Source: Sipunculus nudus (lineage: Eukaryota; Annelida; Sipuncula; Golfingiida; Sipunculidae). Taken from it: a DNA stretch of 64,000 nt. Within the stretch, counting starts at the first letter, position 1, and every line of letters starts with the position of its first letter. The stretch lies in contig CM049317.1 of NCBI GenBank assembly GCA_026874595.1, positions 16,107,382 to 16,171,381 on the forward strand. The letters are read 5' to 3'. Shown in pieces: positions 44,762-57,284 of this stretch. Below the pieces are notes generated by a model. It had not been told where the DNA came from. It saw nothing but the letters and a program-made list of their open reading frames with translations, and did not search any database. A program made the position numbers and the translations under genes.

Positions 44762-45284
44762 TTAACACCATTTACATAACTACAGGGGCAAGAAAGTGGA
44801 ACTGCTCATATTTTCAAAGTATAAGGGGTTTCGTTTGGCGTACGATGAAAGGATAATAGGGATACAGGACTTCAAATAGCTACAAAGGATTAATTAGCCT
44901 GCCGAGGTCTCTTGGTCATCACAGTCCGTACACATAAACAATATAACTCCATAAATGAATTCGTTTGCCTTCAACGGTGCGCAACGGAAATTAATGAGTT
45001 TATCATTAAATTTGCAAAATGGGCCATGTCTCTGGATGAGCTACACCATTAATGAGGTTTGCCCGTAATAACTGTGTACACACCAGCACCTGCCTGAAGC
45101 CCAGGCGCGCCGGGAAGAGAATCCATAATTAAGTAATCAATTAACTTTGATGATAGTATCCTCGCGCTGCCCAATAAACCTATTAGAAAATAATCACGGT
45201 ATCATTTTTAAGGTGTTAAAACAAAATAAAATGTTTATATGTATGTATCTATTTATAATACTTAAGTTCTAAATAATTACATTA

Positions 45285-45450
45285 TAAAACCCGGTAAAAT
45301 CTGGTGTTATTGCCAAATAAGTAAACCACTTACATGTAATTGACATAGTATTTTATGTTTTATTTTTTTGTATAATTATGTTTTAAACCCGTTAAAATCT
45401 GGTCTTAGTGCCAAATAAGTAAACCACAAAATTTGACATAGTATTTTAAA
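45285..45450 (+). repeat. Direct repeat, two copies of about 70 bp
   Basis: gtaaaatctggtgttattgc, caaataagtaaaccac and attgacatagtatttta occur twice, offset by about 96 bases. Non-coding. Confidence 0.8.
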
Positions 45451-46109
45451 CAATATACGTATTTTATTGTCAGTTCCAATCAATCAGACTCGTTAACGAT
45501 ATAACATATCAGAGCGGGAAAGTCAGATATGTAGGTGGCGGCATCTGTTGTGGCGAGTGGGAATCAATGGGAAGCGGATCTCCGAGCAATATGGCGGTCT
45601 CCGGATGATCTCCGGGTCGTCTCTGGGTAAGGTTTCCTTGGATAACTCAATTAATACTTTGTGCACTTGCAAATTAAGTATCATATTCGATGCGGATGTC
45701 ATTAGGGGTGTATCGGGAAGGTTTTAATACAAATCGCTGCCTTATTAATTAAGATATTGCGATCTCCAGGTTTTATTTTGAATTCCGGCCGGAGATCTCC
45801 GGGTTTTAGATACACCCTCCCTACCTTTTGTTAATATCCACGTGTAAACAACATGTGGGGGGCACAAATATCCAAACACTTTCAACAAAGACAATCTCTG
45901 GTGGCAAGTCAGACGAATGCCTGTTTTGAAAATGGCTTGTTGCAATTAGTGACCTTTCCACTTTCATAGTTTACTTTTTAAATATTGCTGTGTTTACAAT
46001 CAACTTTTAGAAAACCAAGGTCAAACATCCAAAACAGAGGCGTTATAAGAATTTTTCATTTAGTTTATTAATATAAAGCCAGAGTAAGAAAGAAATCCCA
46101 TTAATTCTA

Positions 46110-46300
46110 TAAACACGGCAGGTGAATAGTAGATTTTAATTCAGGCAGGTGAATAGTAGATTTTAATTCAGGCAGGTGAATAGTAGATTTTAATTCAGGC
46201 AGGTGAATAGTAGACTTTAAGTAAGGCAGGTGAATAGTACACTTTAAGTAAGGCAGGTGAATAGTTGGCAGGGTAATAGTAGACTTTAAGGAAGCGTGTC
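46110..46300 (+). repeat. 27-bp minisatellite
   Basis: About six copies of ggcaggtgaatagtagattt plus taattca, the later copies shorter and variant. Non-coding. Confidence 0.92.
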
Positions 46301-48171
46301 CTTACAGGAATACCTGAATGTGATCCTAGACTTATATTGTAAACACACACCTGACACTGTTCTTAAACCCTAAGTATGAATTGTGATGCGGTGCGTATGT
46401 TGTGCAAAGCCTGGGCCCATGGGGTTTGAATTGACGGTCCCCAAAGCGATGCGACCCGATCGTTAGGACACTGAACCGTGGTCACAACGGTGTGGTCATG
46501 GATCACTGACAATCGCGGACATGCTTCAGTTCATAATAAAAGGAGATATTCAGGGTAATTCATATCCATGAGACCGGAAACATGGACCTTAATTAGAAGG
46601 AGATGCACACGGGAAAACAAGGTACGGATTTTTAAAAATGTAATATCTTTATTAGGAGAGAGAGACAGAGAGTTAGTTGATCATTTGCATTAATACAAAT
46701 GTTAAAGACGAACTCATATACAGTAAAATATCTACACGGGGTGGTTTGTTAGGGTGAGGGAAGGGACAAGGGGGTGTGCATAAATACAGGGACGACTGGC
46801 TCCCTTTTAAAACATCTTTTATGAACTAAATAATCCTAGAGTTTTTGATTTCATATAGAAAACCTCTCTTTGAATTCCACGAGCGTTAAACCCCCCCCCC
46901 CCCCCCCCACGAACAATTAAGTATCAACAGTATCAGACAATCAACATTAAATCTAATTGGATATCATCATCGATGACTGACTCTCTGACACACTTGTGTC
47001 AATCATTTAGGAATTGGAAAGCTGTCAAGTTGTCAAAAATTAAGTGGGCTGGAATTGTTATGGCGTTAATCAAAATATTACGCATATATGTACATATCTC
47101 CGTCTCAAGTAAATTTCTATATGAAATCTTGAAAAATTAAGATTAAAATAATATTTTATTTATTTCATATGTCATATGTCATTGTTATACAGTATGTATA
47201 GATTTCACATCTTTTTTTTACAGTTTTATATTTTACCCCCGTTTGGTTTTTTTCTGCTTCTTAAAAAAGAAAATATATTGTCATATATTATATAAGATAT
47301 CATACTGACCCATTAAAGCTAGGGACTCAGTCATACAAACGATTACAGTATGGCTATATTATAATCAAATGATACAATAAAATTCTCGTTAAAAGCAAGA
47401 AGACAAGGGGTGATAGTGAATAAAGACTAACCTTTGCGACTCGGGCAAGCGTATCTTAACGGAAAATGTATTTAAATGTTATGCCCCATCAAAATTATAT
47501 TTATATATATTTTATATATATATTTATTTTATATATATATATATATATATACATATATATGTGTGTGTGACTAGTCTCCTTTAAATGGTTTTCAGACAAA
47601 AGAAATAAGCAAAACGTTTGCTCTAGATCACGAAGTTATAAAATGCGAAGACGTCTTATTCATAATAAATTAAAATAAATAATTATTTTTTACCATTTCA
47701 GTCAATTTGTCAAATAAATTGACCAAATCTCAGTGAATCTGCGGATTTCCTTAACGTGTCTGTCGATTAATAAATTGCTTCAGTGAATCGGGTTATATTT
47801 GTTGGCAACTTACAAATGGCTGATTTTACAAATTGACTGTAACAGGCATGCGTACATATAAATCTTATAATATTATTAATAATAAAACACATACATTATT
47901 TCAAATTTAACACCAATCATGTTGTGTATTTTTAACTTGAATATCTTGAGTTTAAAAAAAGTAATCATTAATTAAGTTGTTTCAACCAACTCGAAATATT
48001 GAAGTGTCACTCTTTAATATGCAAACCAAAACTATTTCAACCGATCGCAGGTAACTGTGAAAATGATATGTAGTTCCGCTACTTATTTTCTGTAAATTAT
48101 TAAATTCATTTTTATTTGTTTCAGAGAGTTATGAATTAAGCTGAAACAGCAGTTTCAGAGGTGACGTCATC

Positions 48172-50208
48172 ATGAAAATTCGCCGGTGCCTGGCCAGCTC
48201 ATGGAGGCGATGGAAACCCATGTCTGGATATATATCGGTTCTTTTTATAGGCGCAGTAGTCCTTAATATATACCTTTTCAAACTCCACGCAGACCAAGGT
48301 CGGTCCGATGGTATTTATGTCAATATACAGAAAACTACAGCAGAATGTCCAGTTATTCGTCTTCCAGTTGGACTTATAGAATCCTATAAAGCCAGATTTC
48401 AGAATGTCAGCAATGCAGGTACTTTAGTGTATTCTGCATATTTCGATGAACGTTTGCCAAGAAGTAGAACAGTTCGCATTCTCGCGTTATCAACACCTGG
48501 TCCGAAAACACTATACTGTATATTTTGGTACAGAGACGGCCGCCGAGTTAGTGTTCTTGCAAAGGTCCAAAATCTATACCAGAGACAACACTCGACCACT
48601 TCCGCTTATAAACACTTCCCGACTATTTTCCAGTGTCCGGAATATTCTGGACTTCCGCCTGCCGTAGTATCTCTCGCCACGCGTTCTTGTGCCGATGACG
48701 TCAAAAATCATGTGTTGATATATACCATTTCCGCCAACATGAAACCGACCGGACAAAAACTAGGGATATGCCATAACACTCTACAAAGCGTAATGAACCC
48801 TCACGCTGTGGTGGAGTGGTTAGAAATGCAGCGCCTCCTAGGGGTGAGCCAAGTAACTTTTTATGGAGTGAAAGACGTATCAGATGACGTCATCAACGTT
48901 CTTTCATATTACAAAGCTAAACATTTTGTTAAAATCCAACCTTGGTCTTTGCCTTGGCCTTCAACACGAGAACCATTGGAAGGTCCACCAGAGATACATG
49001 AGTATGCCGAACAAATTATGGTAAATGACTGTATATATAGATATATGGATACTTTTAAATACCTTGCTTTTCTGGACTTCGATGAATACATTATACCACA
49101 CCATGAGGGCTCTCAGACTATTCAGGATATCTTAAGCTATATAAACAAAAATGTACCTAGATCATATGCTAGTTACATGTTCGGCCATAGTCATTTTTGT
49201 CTGGAGAAATCACACTTACAGTCAAAAAAGAATTCATTTGTGGGTCTAGAAATACTTAGTCGTAACGGAATCAACTGGTCGTTGTCAAAATCCGTTGTGG
49301 TTCCGTGGAACATTAAGGTCATGGGTATACGATACCCCTTGGTAACGCTGCCCAATAAAGTTTCCAATGTAACTGTCCGCAATACATTAGGCTTGCTTCA
49401 TCATTACCGGGAGCGTAGATACCCTTCCATTGAGAAAGTCAAAGTGCCTCCTTGTACCATCACAGACACATCAATGTTGAAATTTACGGATGACTTAATA
49501 CGAACCTCTAATAAAGTTTTGTTCGATAATGGATTGTCTTACCGAAGATTGATCGAGCACCACAGCAGAATACTCCGGGCTTCGAAGAAACTTGATTTGA
49601 GATATGATCCTTTAGTTGAAGGAATAAGAGATAAATTTCACTCGCGAAGGAAAAAACTGAAAGAGATGATAAAACAAAAACCAATGAAGAAGGTTGGAGG
49701 AAAAGATCATGTTGAAAAAGTTGCTGCCCATTTAGGGAAGATCAGGAAAGAATATGAAGAGAAAATGAAACGTTTAACGAGATTGTTGGAACAAGGAAAG
49801 AAAACCGAAAGTAGATTAACTGCCCTGGGAAAGATTGTAGTTGTAGAATCTGAGAAGCGGGGCGAAAGTGAGGCTACGAGAGCTGGCAGTGATGCAAATC
49901 CCTCACACATGAACGCCACGTCCAAGAGCATGTTAATTAATGACGAAACAAATAACGTCACGTCTGAAACTGAGTTTGGTAGTGATGACTCTGTTGAGAA
50001 TCAACCAGACGGTGGGCCTGGGTACAGTAGCGAATTTGGGGTTGATAAAAATATTGAAAATCCATTGAACAGTGAGGAAAAACTTCAGAGCACGACAGAT
50101 AATGAAAATGGTGTCCGTTATGAATCCGATGATACTTACCAATACGACGAAATGCACACTGAAGAAATCGACGATGTGACCCCAGAAACTGAAGGTGATG
50201 GAACATAA
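48172..50208 (+). CDS. Glycosyltransferase family 92 (DUF23) type II membrane protein, 678 aa
   Basis: Single coding exon, with an acceptor tttgtttcag 47 bases upstream of the ATG implying a 5' UTR intron. Residues 19-37 are a signal anchor after a basic N terminus (R-R-W-K). Family marks: Y-S-A-Y-F-D-E-R at 87-94, V-V-E-W-L-E-M-Q-R-L-L-G-V at 213-225, and D-C-I-Y-R followed by L-A-F-L-D-F-D-E-Y-I-I-P at 298-309. The D-F-D-E acidic motif is the expected metal and nucleotide-sugar site. Domain ends near 480. A Lys/Glu-rich, probably coiled stretch (485-560) and a Ser/Glu/Asp-rich tail (560-678) follow, unusual for the family. Predicted Golgi enzyme with its catalytic side in the lumen; known relatives transfer galactose to glycans, but the acceptor here cannot be inferred. 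Confidence 0.9.
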   Translation: MKIRRCLASSWRRWKPMSGYISVLFIGAVVLNIYLFKLHADQGRSDGIYVNIQKTTAECPVIRLPVGLIESYKARFQNVSNAGTLVYSAYFDERLPRSRTVRILALSTPGPKTLYCIFWYRDGRRVSVLAKVQNLYQRQHSTTSAYKHFPTIFQCPEYSGLPPAVVSLATRSCADDVKNHVLIYTISANMKPTGQKLGICHNTLQSVMNPHAVVEWLEMQRLLGVSQVTFYGVKDVSDDVINVLSYYKAKHFVKIQPWSLPWPSTREPLEGPPEIHEYAEQIMVNDCIYRYMDTFKYLAFLDFDEYIIPHHEGSQTIQDILSYINKNVPRSYASYMFGHSHFCLEKSHLQSKKNSFVGLEILSRNGINWSLSKSVVVPWNIKVMGIRYPLVTLPNKVSNVTVRNTLGLLHHYRERRYPSIEKVKVPPCTITDTSMLKFTDDLIRTSNKVLFDNGLSYRRLIEHHSRILRASKKLDLRYDPLVEGIRDKFHSRRKKLKEMIKQKPMKKVGGKDHVEKVAAHLGKIRKEYEEKMKRLTRLLEQGKKTESRLTALGKIVVVESEKRGESEATRAGSDANPSHMNATSKSMLINDETNNVTSETEFGSDDSVENQPDGGPGYSSEFGVDKNIENPLNSEEKLQSTTDNENGVRYESDDTYQYDEMHTEEIDDVTPETEGDGT

Positions 50209-51760
50209 TATGACGTTGAGACGTACACTGGACAAAAAAGAAGAGAAATATAAGGCCGAAAAAAGTATATTTCTCAAGCATTTTTTCATAAATCGTCACA
50301 TGTGGGCGGGGGGGGCACTTTTTATAAATTTACATATGTGATCATACTTTATTGAACTTTTAATCTTCTATTGTCTTGAAAGAAATGTCAGAGGGGCGGG
50401 AGCTCTAAACAGATTAATTTCTAATGAAAATCAAAATGAATTTTTGTGCCGGATTGATTGAAAATTTATGCACGGTGCATAAGATCATAACTTTTTTGGC
50501 CCTTAACATGCAGTCTTAGAAAAAACAGGAGGAACGATAAATAATTCAGATTTAGAATGATAAGGTGAAATATAAATTACGCTAGACAGAACTGTAGATG
50601 AACAGGACGAAACCGGGATTAGGACGCAGCCTAGTGGTTCCGGCTATCGTATGCGGAAAGAAAACCCTCTAGTCCGGACCGCGCAAGAACCGCAAATGAA
50701 AATGGTGAAATTTGGAAAAAAAACTTGAGATGTTTTCTCTAATAATGTACAGATTTTTAACAGTCTCGGGTATCTAAATACTGAATCCAAGAAGGCATCA
50801 TAAATCATAATTTCAAAGCATAATAATCATATGATTTCATTCATCATTATGTAGCTGACAGCTCCGCCTATTGGTCTATGGACTACTCTACCTCTCTATT
50901 TCTTTCGGATGACATATCTCATCTATATTTATCGCCTTTTTTGAATTTAGAAAATATACAAAAAAAGAAGTAAGCTCAGGCTTATGGGTGTAGATATGAC
51001 TGTATGTAATCCGGCTAGACAGGGTAACAACCCAATATGCAAACAATAATGTAATTATGTGTATATATTATATAAAATATAACGCATTATGGCCGCCTGG
51101 TTATAAAACGGTTTGAATGGGGAACTTGCAGATCGATTTGGAAACGTATGGAGGTGATCACCTTTTAACAAGTCAGTAACCACCGACTGAGTTCATTACA
51201 AACGTACAGCCGACTCACTAGTTCGACTAACGGATATTCATATTATGTGTGTGTTTCCCATTTTATCATTATACAACATATCTGACTATATTAAAGCTGG
51301 TTACAAGCTGATCCCGTTTACAAACAGAAAAAAAGAATTATTTAATTATCATCAAGTTGGTTTTATGATTTGTTATTGAACTGTTACACTTTACTGGGAC
51401 ATATCAAAGTAATATATAGCCCTGCTTTAAAAAGGTCCAGGTATAATATCTTAGTAAGAATACATTTGAAGTAATGTATAGAGGAGGTTATGATTTATTG
51501 AACATACATTAAAGGACAGGCTTTATTATCATAATATTTTAATTAAATGTTGAAAAGAACTTTTATTCCTTGTTTATTTTTATTTCCCTCCAAAGCTTAT
51601 TAAAGTTTTTATATACTAAGTATTTAATGAAATTGTTTTTATATAATATGTAGATAAAGTCGGCCACTGTTCATTTAGTATCAACCCTTTATTGCCATTT
51701 ACACTGTCACAAACACCTCGCCCTGTTACCGTAATATGAAAAACGTTAATCCGCCTAATT
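50209..51760. other. Region downstream of the GT92 gene
   Basis: 3' UTR of unknown length; no clear AATAAA near the stop. A stretch near 50625-50700 (gcagcctagtggttccggct) looks faintly tRNA/SINE-like. Otherwise AT-rich with no gene. Confidence 0.45.
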
Positions 51761-51765
51761 ATTTA

Positions 51766-51942
51766 CAGTGGAACCTCCGATTTACGGACACTGACTTGAC
51801 CGGACATTTTGTCCGCATTAGAGAGGTGCCCTCAGTTTGGAGATTATAGATTTTGGGCTTATTTTCAAGGGACTGCCAACGAAACTTGTCATTAAGAGGA
51901 GGTGTCCATAGTGCAGAGGTGCCATAAGGAGAGGTTCCACGG
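51766..51942 (+). mobile_element. Short TIR element, CAGTGGAACCTC type
   Basis: Left end cagtggaacctc after TA; right end gaggttccacgg. 177 bp, resembling MITEs of pogo/Tigger-like elements. Interior ggacattttgtccgcattag. Confidence 0.68.
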
Positions 51943-52326
51943 TTGTTCCATCCGGAACTGTTGATAAATTTTCATTCTTTAAAGGTGAGGCCCCTTCTTA
52001 TTAAAAGGCAGGGGCATATGACCCAATTTATCCTTGAAACAATTAAGGCCCAAGCTATTTTTAATTGTAAAAAGCCAAAAATATAATAAAGACGATAACA
52101 TGCGGTTTATTGTTCATAATAAGAAATAACATTAGTGTGATGGAATGATTTAATTTCATTGGGTATAAAGGTTTTACTTAGTTTCCATTACGTATTTGTG
52201 TTTCGGCAATCATATAACCAACACACTCCTTGAGAGTCCATTCCTGAACCCAAATATAAATCATAATTTAGATATATTTTATATTCTCCCCTGCAAGGGC
52301 GCCAATATAGGGGTAGGCTTATATAT

Positions 52327-53751
52327 TATTACGGAACCTAATATAAACAGGTCACGTATGCGTGATGAACACAAATTTTGTAATGGAAATAAAAGAAAAT
52401 CAGATTCTGTAACACTAGGCAGCGTAAAATGTCTAGGGGAATGAATAAAGAAGTCAGTGGTTTTTTGTTAACAAATAACTATAATTTATTCTTAAAACAA
52501 CTCTTACATTACAATACACTAAATCAATACAATTATACAGTAAAACAGCGGTATAGCAACAAGTCAATACAATCACAGAGAAAATAATGTATGTGCACAG
52601 TACCTGGATACCAACACCATCACAACGATAAGTCCTTTAAATGTAAATTCTCGGAGAAATACAGTCCAGTGGGAAGTTCTTGCAACAACCCAGAAAGTAA
52701 ACTGAAGTCCAAATGCATAAAATCCAGGAGAAAGTTTTGAAAATCTATAATTGCCGCGTTCGTCGGATAAGGTCCTGACACAGGCTTCTGCGTCCGCAGA
52801 AATCTGCTCTGCTGTTCTCTCTGCCCTCTGCTTAAACACAGCCCCTAATCTACTCTTCACCCCAAGCCGAGAATTTTCCACTTCCCGAACAGTCTATAAG
52901 ATCCTGCACAACACGCGTTTCAGGAATTATCGAGAAGACATCGCTGTGCGTACCTCCACATACCGAGGCCATCACGTGACCCCGGCCAGGCATGAAAACC
53001 CAAGGCTAATGGGGCTGTCCCACTTAGGCGACTCTACAGGCGAGTACAGGCGACCAGGCTGTCGCCTCATGGTCGCCGAAAACCAGGTGACAGGACCTCC
53101 GCTACCACAATAGTCTACGACAAGCTACAAATGGTTGGCGACTGTCTGACGACAAGCTACGACAAGCTGCCGACAACCGGCGACACAGTCGCCGCGACAA
53201 AGGGCAGTCACCTACGACAACCTACGACCACATCTATGACAACTTACGACCACACTGGCGACAACCTACGACACCAGAATTCTTGCTATGTCCAACCGCG
53301 ACAAGCTTCGACGATTCTCTACCATGTGCTGTGTGAGGAGCCGGACACAAGGATGGGCCTTGTTTCAAGTAACAACAGCCCACGACAACACACGACAACC
53401 CACGTCACCTGGCGACAGCCTACGACGGCACCTACGCCAGTAGAAGACAGGCTACGCTCACTGGCGACTAAAATGCTGTCGCCTGAGAATTTTGAACATG
53501 TTGAAAATTCAGAGGCGACAGCTTTGAGGTCACGCGTCTTGGGGCGACTACAGGCGACCATACAGGCGACCACCCGGCGACCATGAGGCGACGGCCTGGT
53601 CACCTGTAGTCGCCGGTAGAGTCGCCTAAGTGGGACAGCCCCATTACATGACAACGAGAGCCCAACCAGTACGGATTAAACATAGAATGTAATACGCGGC
53701 CCACAACAGGAGTTACGCCCGTGTCACATAATAAAAAGAGCACCTGTAACA
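52327..53751 (+). mobile_element. Solo LTR (copy 2), containing a nested TIR element
   Basis: Same family as 16504-17356, ending CACCTGTAACA; the first bases have decayed from TG to TA. Flanked by ATAT at 52323-52326 and 53752-53755. Without the inserted element it is about 787 bp, close to the 853 bp of copy 1. Confidence 0.72.
53009..53644 (+). mobile_element. 636-bp TIR element nested in the solo LTR
   Basis: Ends are inverted repeats: atggggctgtcccacttagg at the left and its complement at the right, with similarity continuing through ggcgactctacaggcga. Flanked by TA on each side. The interior is full of gcgac and ctacgacaa motifs and has no transposase, so it is non-autonomous. The open frames inside it (for example 53131-53586) follow from this repetition. 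Confidence 0.85.
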
Positions 53752-53850
53752 ATATCCTCCCGACTTTTAGCACGGAAGGGGTTATATTTATAGACGTTGG
53801 TTCGATTTCTTAATTTAATTTGTAAATATATATCTAAACCTGATTTGGAA

Positions 53851-53853
<3 letters not shown>

Positions 53854-53891
<38 letters not shown>
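53854..53891 (+). repeat. (AT)n microsatellite
   Basis: About 100 bases after the second solo LTR. Confidence 0.95.
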
Positions 53892-53894
<3 letters not shown>

Positions 53895-54384
53895 AATTTT
53901 GATTACCCTCCCCCTTTTTTCTCCCCCACCCTTGAAGATAAATTGACGTCACTGAAATGAAAACTCCTTAGCAATATTTGGAGCTTTGAAACCCACGAGA
54001 ACGGAATCAAATTCTTGAATACTTCATGGTTGTATGCACACAATTATATACATTAACAAAAAAGACGATTTTTAATTTCATTTCTTTATGTTAAATATTG
54101 TTAAACGACCTAGCAGCTGAGAAAAAAAGACAACCTGCACAGTACAGAAACGTGTCCATGGTTTGGTTTTGGCGACATCTAGAGGTTCCTTTTAGAAAAA
54201 AGAAAACGGATTATTATTGATTTTGTGTATTTTGCATAAATAAGATTTTCCCAACCATTTCAATTCAGTACTTTCAATCAGCAGAAAATCAACGAGAACT
54301 ATCTGGCATGAACTTTTTTATTCGAACATCTTTAAATCAATTAAATGATAACACAATTAAACAAACAAACAAACAAAAAAAAAA

Positions 54385-54770
54385 TGATACGGTTTTCGTG
54401 GACTAGGGGAACTCAAAACCGGAAGATCGTGTGTTCGAATCTCAGCCTAGGAGATGAGATTTTTTCACGATTTGCCCAACCCAGGCTTAGCGTTCTGCAG
54501 GCTTATTGGGTAGACTGTGCCCAACCGTCGTCTGTTACTCACTATCAGTGCGCCTTTAGGGGGTTCCTAGGTGTTATGACCCAGTAATTGGGATGACACA
54601 CACCAAGTACCCGCCGAAATGGTACACTGAGCCTGGTTGACGCGATGATTATCGCGGGTATGCGCTTGTCACGTGGTCTGAAACCGGAATGGAATTCTGC
54701 ATATATGTACATAATACTTACGTGTATGTTTAATAATTGAGGCGGTTACTTCCACAAAAAAAAAATCTAA
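54385..54770 (+). mobile_element. tRNA-derived SINE
   Basis: Head gatcgtgtgttcgaatctca; body ggttcctaggtgttatgacc; end gaggcggttacttccac plus A tail. Confidence 0.8.
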
Positions 54771-55596
54771 ATTCAGGATAAAGTTTCCCAGGCACCTTTG
54801 TTACAGAAATCAGTGCGAACGGGTACATATTTACATTTTCATTCAAGTTTTTTTTTAATTTCGTATGATCGGGGATAACATAATAATAAAATATTTTTTT
54901 TTGAAAAACAGTTAAATGCAAAACATGAGAAAAAGAAATTTTATCAAAATATGTGTGTACGTGTGTATTACATATGCTAGATTCAATAATAGAGCAACGT
55001 ACATTATAACAGCAAACCAAGCATGTAATCTGGCTTGCAGAAGTGGTTGGTGGCCCAAGAAAAACAACATGATCATTTATACTTGCAAAATAGGCAAGCA
55101 TCAGTATGGATCCCTTAATACACATTATTGCAAACGTAAATTTGAACAATTTCAAAACTTAAACAATCGTGGATTTTTTGTATGATTTTTTTAATGATGC
55201 TCAGATAATGGTTGTTTAAATATGTAAGAGAATATTTTTAAAAACCCCGAGTTCATCCAGATAAAAGCTTTGTCCAAGCTTTAAAAGTTTATAAACGTTA
55301 CCGTCTATCCTTATAGTTTGAAGGCCTCTAAGAAAAATTTCGTAATCTTGTTGAGTGCTCTTCATGGGTTAAAATTCCGGGGGATTGAGACGTTTGGGTT
55401 ATTCACACCTCGGTCAAAAGGATTGTTAGAAAATATAAACTAAATCATTTGCATTTTGGATCAATGTGCTTTCTAAATGTACATCTTCTCAATCTAGTCA
55501 TTTCAGTGAGTACAAAAAAATCATACACAAACCAGAAATGGGGAATTTTTGTTCAGTTTTGTATTGAATGAAGGACAACAGCAATAATATTCTAAA

Positions 55597-55985
55597 TTTC
55601 TGGGTAGAGATCGGAAATCAAAGCCGTGAAATCGTGAATTCGAATATCAGCCGAAAATAGATTTTTCACGGTTGGCCTTCACCCAGGATGAGCGCTCTAA
55701 CGTAATGGGAACGCCGTGCCCATTGTCTATGTTACACTCAAAAAGGAGTTCGCCTTTCGGGGTATTTCGGTGGTATGACCTAGCGATGGGGATGATAACA
55801 GACCCAGTGTCCGCAGGTGCAGTTGTCACCAAGCCTAATTAACACCTAGTTTTTTTAAATGAAAGGAAGCGCGTGATCGTGCCCTGTCATCAAGTCCCAA
55901 ACCGGAATGGAATTCTGATTATACATATTTAGATTTAAGCTCGCATTAAACAAATTGGAGTGGATACCAATAAGAAAAAAAAAAC
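55597..55985 (+). mobile_element. tRNA-derived SINE
   Basis: Head aaatcgtgaattcgaatatc; body gatttttcacggttgg and ggtatttcggtggtatgacc; ends in an A-rich tail. It lies just downstream (in the minus sense) of PAN terminal exon B. Confidence 0.75.
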
Positions 55986-56006
55986 ACCATTATTTTGGAC
56001 AAAAAT

Positions 56007-56272
56007 CTATATAAGCTGAAAGTAATTATCCTGGATATCATATTTTTGGTATTCAGCCATGGCCTTGACATCAGTCTGAGCGGCGCCATATTTGTTGGTC
56101 CTGGAACACATCAGTAGACAGGCCAAGGAACCGGGTGAAATGACCTTGACCCCGAAAGATACGCAAAACCCTTGTTTTTGGCATTTTCTTTTACACTGCA
56201 GAATTGTGGAAACCGTCTGGTTCTGCATAATGGTCGAAAGGGACATCATATGGGTAGACGCCAAGGTCAACT
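56007..56272 (-). CDS. PAN-like terminal exon B (paralogue of exon A)
   Basis: Acceptor ttaattccacag; phase 1; reads L-T-L-A-S-T-H-M-M-S-L-S-T-I-M, L-Q-C-K-R-K-C, F-C-V-S-F-G-V-K-V, C-L-L-M-C-S-R-T-N and stops at 56007. No PAN exon lies between it and exon A, so it is either an alternative last exon of the same gene or the leftover end of a tandem copy. Open over its full length with all Cys kept. Confidence 0.58.
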
Positions 56273-56394
56273 CTGTGGAATTAATAGTATTCATAAGCTT
56301 TTCTTTCGGCGCACGACGAAATAGATTATCAAGCAACTTGAAAAAAAAAATACTTAGTACTAGAAATATGTAAAACTAGATTTCATAAGACTTA

Positions 56395-56545
56395 AAGAGT
56401 CGGGTCCATCTCGTGGGGCTAAGATTTATGTGAATTTTGGCTTCCTCTGTGTATATATTAATGATCTAAGGGTAATTCTGGTTTTGAAGTTCCTATAACG
56501 CCTCCATGAAGGATGTATGGACTTGTTTATCTTCAGTATGTTTGT
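56395..56545 (+). repeat. Dispersed repeat, tataaacacg family, 5' fragment
   Basis: Shares ttcctctgtgtatata, agggtaattctggtt and gaaggatgtatggacttgt with 210-340. Confidence 0.6.
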
Positions 56546-57284
56546 AGTGTAGCGAATGGTTGAGCATAGCGTAACCGCTGCTTATGGAGCGTAAGATCCG
56601 TCAAGCAGATAGTTGGCCCGGGCAGGTGAACTCTTCAACCACTTCCGGGGTGTGGTCGCCGCTGCGGATTTTGGGATGCTGCTGACACCTTGGCTTATGA
56701 TGTTTCTTTTCTCGCGACTGGTGATCGCTCTAAATATTCAACAGGGCTTCATCAGAGTGTCGACATCATCCGCACCCTGGTCTTAGCTCGAAGTCGCGAG
56801 AGGCTGAAGAGATTCCATCATGACGGGAATTCAAGGTATATTATAGAAGCAAGGAGGAGAAAATACCTAGTGATGTGGAGACGAGGACATTGTTAGAAGC
56901 CGCTCTTGATTGGAAAAGGAGCTGAGGATAAGCCGTCATACTGTACATTTCTCTGATTATCGTCACTGAAAGATGTTACTCTCTGGAGAGAATATTTATG
57001 GCAACCGACCGGTTTTGTTGTTAATACGTGCTTTATATAGGTCGGGCCTAGTTGAAGTGGAAGCTGCAAAGTCAACGCATGGGCCCCTTGGAAATTGTTA
57101 TACTGTGCGGGTTTTTCAGTATTAAAGCCAAAGCTGATTAAGTTGACGAAAATGCTCTGATGTTAACATCGGTCTATTGTCGTAAGTATGACTTCTCTCA
57201 ATGACAGGTTGTAAATTATTCCTAGCCCAGAAAGGTAATTTTAGCATATTTTCTTTTTTCGTAAGGCAATCGTAATATTCATTC

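Larger units (their letters stand above)
44762..48124. other. Region upstream of the GT92 gene
   Basis: Contains the 70-bp direct repeat, the 27-bp minisatellite, an 18-C run and an AT tract at 47500-47550. The 5' UTR exon and promoter of the GT92 gene should lie here, because an acceptor sits at 48124; I could not place them. Confidence 0.5.

Noticed and set aside
52751-53654. Frames of 111-151 codons
   Set aside because: They lie across the solo LTR and in the repetitive TIR element and owe their length to gcgac-type repetition.
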